64,000 bases of DNA from Daejeonella sp. Its GTDB lineage: Bacteria > Bacteroidota > Bacteroidia > Sphingobacteriales > Sphingobacteriaceae. Below the pieces are notes generated by a model. That model was given only the letters and a program-made list of their open reading frames with translations. It searched no databases and was not told the origin of the DNA. The DNA lies in NCBI RefSeq assembly GCF_030695525.1, contig NZ_JAUYSS010000058.1:100580-164579 (forward strand), written 5' to 3'. Shown piece after piece: positions 11,601 to 20,432 of the stretch. Position numbers and translations under genes: made by a program. The number at the start of each line of letters is the position of its first letter. Position 1 is the first letter of the stretch.

Positions 11601-14600
11601 AGTGACAACATAAACATTATTGGCATCCGCATCTGCAGGCGCCTCAAAATCAGGAGCTGCAATAAAACTTAATACTCCAGTACTATTGTTGATGCTGAAT
11701 TTCGCGGCATCTGCCCCACCGCTGAGGCTATAGCTAAGCGTAGTAACTACGTCGGCATCAGTGGCAGTAATGGTAGATACCGACGTTCCATTTTCAGATA
11801 TTGAAAGGCTTGCAGAAACTCCGCCCCCATTGGAAGTAATAACCGGACTGAAATCATTCGCGATTTCACCAATAACAAAATCACTAAGAGAGCTGATTCC
11901 GTTTGCCTGAATCGATGAAGTTGTTGCACCTGATACAGCAGGCCTTATCCATACAGCACCGGAGTACTTCGCAAGCCGCAGATTACCAGGAATAATGCCC
12001 GCATCATTATCTGCGGTATTCCAGTTGAAGTTTAGATCTGCAGTAGTAAAGCTTACTCCACTATTTGTTAAAGTCCAGTAACGATTAATGCTTTTATCTG
12101 CTTTTATCCCTGAACCAGATATATTGGGATGATCCGTTGCAATACTGCTTCCAAGAATATTTCCTGCAACAGTTAAACCTGAGAATGTAAGTGTAAGCGG
12201 TGAATAATAATTCAGATCCCCTATTTCAAAAATTCCAGGATCAGTATTTGAAAAATTTCTTTGCAAATTTCCATTTACCCAGCCAGTGCCCTGTCCGGCA
12301 CCTGTTATTGTTGCTCCTGAATTTAATATTAGTTTATTGCTGCCTGTAATTAATTTACCCGCACTAAAGAGGAGATTCGTTGTCAGACCCACATCTGCAT
12401 TAAGTGAAACCCCATTGCTATTATTTATTGTCAGATTATTGAGGTCCGATACACTCGAAGGAATAGTTATGCCTAAAGTGCTCCCTCCAAATACTAGAGA
12501 TGAAGTTGTATTCCCGGATAAACTGTTCGGTGTTCCTGCAATTGCAGGTCCATTTAAAGTCAGGATATTGGCACCAATACTCATAGTTCCTGTGTTTAAA
12601 CTCAGGGTTTTAGTCACTGTAACATTCCCTGAAAGCGTCTGATTTCCGGAAGTATTACTCATTGTAAGGTTATTATAAACCAGAGGACTTACGGACTGAC
12701 CGCCACCTGCAGCAGTGTATTCCACGGTTGAGGCTGTTCCTAATACAATGGCAGGTGAATTTGCTGAGTTAATTGCGGCACTTACAGATCCGGAAAATCC
12801 GGAAGTATTCGAAGTTTTGAACAAACCATTCACAGTAATAGTGGCTAAGGTAGCCGGAGAAATCACTGTGTTACCTGCATTAATAACAGAACCCTCATAG
12901 ATTGTTAAATCCTGCGAATTATTCAGGGCAATATTAAAATCACCTGTATCAAACAAGCTTCCTGTATTGGTATCCCCTACAAACAAATTTCCCATTAAAT
13001 TTGTCGTAGTAATAGGTGCGCTAAGACTTGCACCAGCTGTACTGGTATTGTTAATTCTCAAATTATTGTAAGCTCCGGAACTGAAAAAATTAATGGTTTG
13101 TGGGTCAGTATCAAGATAATTAATAATACTTCCTGAACTTCCTGCAGTTAAGGTGGAGGAAAGCGCAGGAACCGTTAATGCTCCCTTTAATTTCAGCACG
13201 GCAGCACCACCCGACATATCAATTACCTTGGTTGCAGCGGCCGAAGCGATGAAAGTAATCCCGCCATTTGCATTTAAAGTACCAGTTGTAAGGGCAATTC
13301 GACCTATTCTGGATGCAATAACATTGGCACCGGCTAAGGTAATCAAACCCGAAACAGTAGCCGAACCGGCGTTAATGATCCAGGAATTATTTCTTACGCT
13401 AGTGGTCGGCTGCCCTATATTCACATCACCATTCACTAGGAGTGCCGCTGTTCCCCCGTGGGTAAATGAACTATTTACACTCAAAGAAACCAGATTTAAG
13501 CCAGTTGATGTATTTGAATTATTCAAGGTGATTGTAGCACCATTGGCGATACTGATTATTGGAAAATCCGTTGAGCTTGTTCCATCTATTGTTTTTGATA
13601 TACCGGTAAAAGAAACTGTAGCTGCACCTCCAGAAAAAATACCACCGTTATTCGTCCAATCACCCCCAACAGATAGGGTTGTTGTACCTCCTGATAAACT
13701 TAAAGTCTGTCCGTTATTATTGAGTAAAATATTAAAAAAAGTTTGAGTCAGGGCAGTACCATTAATATTTTGAGGACCCGTGGTATTATTAAAATTGACA
13801 GTACTGTTGATTGAAGTGAAAGTTCCACCGTTGTTCGTCCAGTTTCCTGCAATATTATGAGTAAAGGCACCACCTGTAAAAACAGTTCCGGTTCCGAGAA
13901 TCACATTAGCTCCAACGGTTATAGAAGCAAGAGCTGTTGCAGAAGCAGTACCAGAGAAGGTGAAATTACCCAATATGTTGAGGGCAATAGCAGGTAAAGT
14001 TTTTGCCCCACTTCCACTCAATGTCAAAGCACCGAAATCTCCCAGACCGCCATTCACCGTCTGAGCACCTGCACCGGAGAAATCTAAGGTCAAACTGTTT
14101 AGTGTATTAGTAGAAAATTTATACTGGTTCAGGTAATCGGCTGTTGCTGCAATTCGGGTAATCCGTATAGTACCATTTCCACTGATTGTACCAACAGCAC
14201 CTGCATTATTTATTACGACTGCTGCACCCGGAATTAATAAGCTGCCAGTACCATTCATGTTTAATGTACCTGCAATATTGGTATTGGTATTAACCGAAAC
14301 GGCTGCAACCGTATTTGAAACAGTCAGATTATTAAAGCTTGTGGTAGAACTACCGGCAATTGCCTGGGCAAGAATCCCATCGAGGTTTACAGTCCCGTTA
14401 CTATGTACAAATGTTGAATTATTTGTCCAGTTCCCCCTGGCATTAAGCATGGTTCCGGAAGTGAAAGTTCCGGCTGTTAAGGTTAGAAAACCATTAATAT
14501 CCAGGGTATTTGTAAAGGTAAAATCACCCTGAGTTTGTGTGAAATTATTCACGGTCAGCGTTGTATTACTGCCGCCTACACTCAAAAGAGTCAAAGCTGT

Positions 14601-17600
14601 TTTATTAACAATAACATTGTAGAAGGTTTGACTTAATACAGTACCATTAATCAATTGAGCACCCGTTCCTGTAAAGTTCAGGGTGTTAGTGCCCGGTGCA
14701 AAACTGCCTCCATTATTTGTCCAGTCGCCCCTGGATGTCAAATTAGTCCCTGAAGTTAGATTTCCGGCTGTAAGTAGTGCATTTCCATTTATTGTAAAAG
14801 CAGCGGGTGCAGTAAAATCACCCAGAGTTATGGTTAGATCATTTACTGTAAGTGTAGTAGTACTTCCACCTGTATTTAACAAACTACCTCCACTCTTATT
14901 CACAATTAAATCATAAAAGGTCTGAGAAGTTGAGGTGCCATTTATTGTTTGTGCTCCCCCTCCATTAAAATTAACCGTGTTGGTACCAGGGGTAAATATT
15001 GCAGCTGTTGCTTTAGTCCAGTCGCCTGCAATGTTTGTTGTTGTACCGGCTGTAAATGTGCCTGCAGTGAAGACCGCATTGCCATTAATAGTGAGAGTTG
15101 CGGGAGGAGTGAAATTCCCAAGTGTTTGGGTAAAATTGTTCACATTGAGCGTAATAATACTTCCTCCGGTGCTCAATACATTAGCGGCAGTCTTGTTTAA
15201 AATGAGATTATAGAAACTTTCGGTGGTATTGGTACTTGTGATTGCAGAAGTTGTTGAAGTGAAAGTTACCTGACCATTATTGTGAGCAAAACTGCCACTA
15301 TTGTTCCATTCACCTGATATTGTCATCGCTGCAGGACCAGTAAGTGTACTGCCTGAATTGATAGTTATATTTCGAAAAGTAATCGGAACGGCTCCGGCAA
15401 TTGCCTGAGTAGTACCATTAAAGGTGACTGTTCCTAGCCCTGCTGTAAAGACTCCACCGTTGTTTGTCATGTTACCGCCAATGAATAAAGAAGTACCGGC
15501 GGTCAGAGTACCACTTGATAAAGTTAAATTGCCATTGATATTTAAGGTAGCCGGAACAGTTAATACCCCTGTTTTGTTGACATGCAAATGGTGGAAAGTC
15601 TGGTTCACATCTGTTCCGTTTATTGCCTGAGCAACGGCACCTGTGAATGTGACAGTCCCTGCCCTTTGTAAAAAAGTTCCGCCATTATTGGTCCAGTTAA
15701 GCCCAAGTGAAATATCATAGTTTCCACTATTGCTTGCATCCAGAATAGCACCTGAGCTTATAGTTAGTGTATTTTGTAAAATAAGGTTGCCACCGGCAGT
15801 TGCACCGACTGTATTGGTGATATTTAGATAACCATAACCGGGTGCCGCAACCGGGTAAATAACCTGAGCTTTAGCACCTGAATAGGTAATTACACTGGCT
15901 GCTCCCAATGTAACCGTAGCAAAACCTGTTGGGAAAGCACCTTCTAATTGAAAAATAGCAGATGCAGAATTAGCTACCGAAAAAGTACCCCCGTTACCAT
16001 TACTGGTAAAGAGACCAATATCCAGAGTACCTGCTGTAATGGTAAGATCATTTGCAATAGAAGTATTGGTCAACAGAGTAGTCTTACCCGCCAATCCGTT
16101 CTCAATCAGGTTATAAAATGTAGTACTATTTGCTCCTCCAAGAGTTTGTGGGGTAGTTCTTGTAAAGGTTACGGTACCACTATTATGCACAAAAGCACCA
16201 TCATTTATCCAGTTTCCGGCAATACTTATTATTCCTGAGGAAGCTGTGAGTGTACTTGTTGGATTTATTGTGAAATGATTAAAGTTATGATTTGATGAAC
16301 CAGTAATCGCCTGAGCAGTTCCATTAAAATTTACTGTTCCTGCACCGGGAGTAAACGTTCCGCCATTATTAGTCCAGTTACCGGTAGCATTAATCGTTGT
16401 TCCGGCAGTTAGGATGCCTGCAGTTAATAAAGTGTTGCCATTAATATTAAAAATTGCAGGTGGAGTAAATGATCCTAATGTATTTGTATAATCATTTACA
16501 GTAATTGAAGTTGTGCTTCCTGTAATTGTCAGAGCCAGTGATTTATTGACTACCAGATCGTGAAAAACCTGACTTACTACTGTACCACCAATTGTTTGAG
16601 CAACAGTGCCAGTGAATGATAAAGTGCCACTGTTATGACTGAAGGAAGCACTATTTGAAAAATTCCCCTTTAAGTTCAGGTTCCCTGAAGTAGATAACAA
16701 AGTCCCTGCACTTATCGTAAGGCTGCTTATTGTCACATCATTGGAACCAAAACTAAGTGTCCCATTTCCCGCTTTTGTTAAACTAAATGTACTACCTGAA
16801 ACAATACCACCAACAGTCAGATTATTCGCTGCTATAGTTGCTACAATACTTGCGCCCAGTGTAACAGCGCCTGTACCCAGGTTTAAGTCATTAGCTCCAG
16901 TAAAAGTAAAGCTGCCATTCCAGGCCATCGGATAATACAGCGTGTTAATACTACTCCCTGAAGTGTTGTTTATTGTACCTGCCGTAATGGTAAAAGTTCC
17001 ATCAACTGTACCCAATGCCTGTGAATGATTGATATTAAGGATCCCAGCACTTAAGGTTGCACCCCCGGTAAAGGTATTTGCTGAACTCAGTGTCCAGGTT
17101 CCTGCTCCGATTTTTGTCAGGGTACCCGCTCCGGTTCCAATAATACTTGACATTGTCCCGATTCCGGCTCCCCCTAAAGTCAGTCCAAATCCCGATCCAG
17201 TTATGGTGCCTGGATTAGTAATGTTCAGTTCTCTGGCTGCAGTAGTTGCTACGATGCTGGATGCAGACTCAAGTGTAATCAGGCCCGAATAATCTGCGCT
17301 CAGTGTCGCTGAACCATTGATCAGCGCTCCTGCAGCAGCAATACCTGTACCATTCAAGGCAAGTGGTTCTGATGTAGAAAGTGTAATACCATTCACATTC
17401 AAAACCGCTCCGGTATTTACTCTGGTTCCTCCGTCTATGGTACCTAATGGTGAATTTGTACCGTCACCTGCAGCACCCAAAGCAATAGTACCTGTATTGA
17501 TTGTTGTTAAACCTGTGTAAGTACTTAATCCTGAAACCGTAAATATCAAAGTTCCTGCCTTTGTCAGGTTTAGTGTTCCTGAGCCATTCTGTATAATTCC

Positions 17601-19925
17601 TGAAAAAACTGTACTGGTATTATTTCCACCAGTGGTCAGTGTCACACTTCCTGCCTGACTGCTGGTAACCGTTCCTGCACCAGCCAGAGAACCTATGGTT
17701 GCATTAAAGCCATTGAGGTCAAGGGTTGAAGTCACAGTAACAGCACTGCTATTTGAAATTCCAGCATTGTTGGCTCCAACTTTTAGAGTACCCACACTGA
17801 TTGTCGTGACTCCCGTATAGGTACTGGCCCCGGAAAGCGTCCAGGATCCTGTTCCTGTTTTAACTACTGTTCCGGCTCCGGTACCTATAATACTTGATAT
17901 GCTTCCGTTTCCTGAACCACTTAAAGTAAGTGCAAATGCTCCTGTAATCGTTCCCAGATTGGTCAGGTTAAGATCTCCTGCGCTGGTAGCAATGCTTGTG
18001 GCCGCACCAATGGTGACCAAGCCACTGTAATCAACTGCTGTGGCCGAACTATTGGTCAGTGCTCCGCCGGCACTTATTCCGGTACTTCTAAGGGTTATGG
18101 CCTCAGCCGTTGCCAGTGTGAATCCATTCAGGTCAAGTGCTCCCGCTGTGATATTAACACCGTTATCTACAGTCCCCAAAGGCCCATTTGTTGCATTCCC
18201 TGCAGTACCCAGCCTGAGGGTCCCAGCACTTATAGTAGTTAAACCTGTAAACTCATTATCCGCTAAAAGCGTCCAAATTCCTGTTCCAATTTTGGTTAAG
18301 GTACCCGAACCGGTATTGATTAAACTTTGCATTGTTCCATTTCCTGTTCCTCCAAGCGTCAGGCCGAAACCCGAACCGGTAATGGTTCCTGTATTGATTA
18401 CCATACCTCCAGCCGCTGTTACAATACTCGCAGCAGATCCTAGTGAGATGGAGCCAGTATATGTAGAACTTAGAGTAGTTGAAGTATTATTCAGGGCGCC
18501 AGCAGATGCAATACCTGTTCCGTTTAAGGTAAGTGATTCAAGGGTCGAAAGACTAAACCCGGCAAGATTTAATGCTGCACCAGTATTAACTGTTGTTCCT
18601 GAAGCAATAGTACCCAATGGCGAGTTTGTGCCGTTTCCTGCAGCACCCAAAGTAAGTGTTCCGGCGCTTACTGTCGTAACTCCGGTATAGGAATTAAGTC
18701 CCGAAAGGACCATAATACCTGTTCCTGCTTTAGTTAAATCTAAAGTTCCGGCTCCGTCCTGAATTATACCAGAGAATGTTGTGGTTGTAGTATTATTCCC
18801 TCCTGTGGTCAAAACCAGTGCACCAGCAGCTGTGCTGGTCACTGTTCCAGCGCCTGCCAAAGAGCCTATAGTCTCAGAAAAACCATTTAAATCGAGAGTT
18901 CCTGTAACAGAAACAGAATGCGCGGAAATATCAGACAAAACATTGGCAGCTCCCAGTTGAATTGTGCCGGCACTGATTGTCGTGGCGCCGGTATAGGTAT
19001 TGGCAGTATTTAATGTTAATGTCCCTGACCCGGATTTTGTTAGTGCTATGGTTCTTATTCCATTTTGAATGATCCCTGAAAAGCTGGTACTTGTATTATC
19101 TGATCCAATAGTTAATACCCTGTTGGCAGCTCCATCACTGGTGATTGTGCTGCTACCTTCCAGACTTCCAACTGTGGTTGCTCCATCCAGATTAAGTGTA
19201 CCTGATGTTAATGTCAAACGTCCTGTAGCTGAGGTTGTACCTGAGAAAGTGGTCACTCCTGAAGCTTTATTGATGACAATATTACGATAAGCGGTTCCTC
19301 TAATCAATTGCGAACCGGTACCATTCAAAGTTAGTGTACTGGTGCCGGCTGTGAATGTCCCTGTTCCGGTAAAATCCCCACCCAAATTAATTATTGAATT
19401 ACCGGTACACGTTAAGGCATTTTCGGTAGTAGCTCCGGGCATAGCGATCGTACCGCTTACAGTCAGCGATCCCGTAGTAATTGTTAAATTATTATCTCTG
19501 GTAGATGTACTTGTATTGACAAAATTCAGATTAGCACAGCTTACTATACCGCTTCCTATGGCGATGGTTTGAACCCGGGAATCAATAGAAGGATCAGAGT
19601 ATGAAATATCACCCGTCACATCCAAAGTGAAAGCACCTGAAATGTTTAGAGCACTGTTTACTGAATTAGAAACAAAACTTATGGAACTGCACACTGCTCC
19701 GGTAGCATTTATTGTAACTGTAATGCCTGAATTGATGCTTACAGTTTCAGCGGCAGAAGGCACTGCTTCACCTCCCCAGGTGGCAATGTCATGCCAGTTA
19801 CCGCTAACACTTGCTATACGCTGTGCAAATAAATCAGTTCCTGCAAAAAGCAAAAAAAATGCCAATACTGTAAATTGAGAAATTACATTCACATTTTTAC
19901 TAAACAGACATTGTTTTTCGCACAT
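8640..19925 (-). CDS. Giant (3761 aa) T9SS-secreted adhesin: G8-like N-terminus, autotransporter-associated beta-strand repeats, cadherin-like repeats, gliding-motility-associated C-terminal (type B) domain
   Basis: Signal peptide; repeated ...[36 protein letters not shown]... (PATR) units; three [23 protein letters not shown] cadherin units; C-terminus [38 protein letters not shown]...GYITIVRD. Confidence 0.9.
   Translation of the reverse strand: [3761 protein letters not shown]
10900..11860 (-). repeat. Three in-frame ~318-bp (106 aa) cadherin-like repeat units inside the giant adhesin
   Basis: Near-identical block '(c)tgcatc(t/g)gcaggagcttcaaaatcaggagc' recurs starting near 10991, 11309 and 11627, spacing 318 bp in both intervals. 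Confidence 0.85.
16990..19210 (-). repeat. PATR-type (autotransporter-associated beta-strand) repeat region of the giant adhesin
   Basis: Repeated S-G-x-x-T-Y-T-G-x-T-T-I-S-x-G-T-L-x-L-G-A units in the translation. Confidence 0.75.
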
Positions 19926-20257
19926 AGAAATTTATTTGCGACCATAGGCAATATTATAAAGCAAAGGTCAAGCCATAAAAAATGTTGCTATTACCCCGTT
20001 AAAACCGTCGAGAGAGGCATTTAAATTAAAAACTGTTGATGACGGGGTAAATATTACCCGAAATGGGCATATTTTTCTACAATAGCGCATTAATTCATCT
20101 ATTTTGCATTAATACAATTTTAACAATAAGTTAATTAATTGATTTGCAGAATTAATCGTGTATAAAGCTATTTTTTATGCATATCTTGACTCGAGAAGCA
20201 ATAATCAGGTGCTTTATCAAAGAAAGTATACATATTGACAACGCTTAATTTATAGCA

Positions 20258-20416
20258 ATGGAAACAAATTACTTCATCATAGCATTGGCTTTGATAGTGG
20301 CGTTAATCGTCCTTTTCCTACTAATCTGGAAGAACCGAAAAGACCAAAAAGCATTTGAACAGAAAATGAATCAGCAAAGTATTGATCCTGAGCAACATAA
20401 GGAAGAAAGAATTTAA
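20258..20416 (+). CDS. Small single-pass membrane protein (52 aa), not in the supplied ORF track
   Basis: ATG at 20258, TAA at 20414: METNYFIIALALIVALIVLFLLIWKNRKDQKAFEQKMNQQSIDPEQHKEERI; one TM helix plus charged tail; sits tail-to-tail with the next gene, 16 nt apart. Confidence 0.65.
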   Translation: METNYFIIALALIVALIVLFLLIWKNRKDQKAFEQKMNQQSIDPEQHKEERI

Positions 20417-20432
20417 GTATCTTTGAGCATTA

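Noticed and set aside
10900-19210. Periodic repeats considered as a CRISPR array
   Set aside because: Periods are long, in frame and encode cadherin/PATR units; no short conserved repeat with unique spacers and no cas genes.
11299-19878. Many long + strand ORFs (up to 216 aa, Val/Pro-rich) opposite the giant adhesin
   Set aside because: Antisense of a Thr/Ser/Gly/Asn-rich repetitive protein naturally lacks stop codons; no coherent domain content and overlapped by a convincing minus-strand CDS.
19926-20257. Sigma-54 promoter upstream of the giant adhesin
   Set aside because: Scanned by eye for WGCAA-N5-GTGCCA on the + strand (minus-strand promoter) and found no acceptable match.
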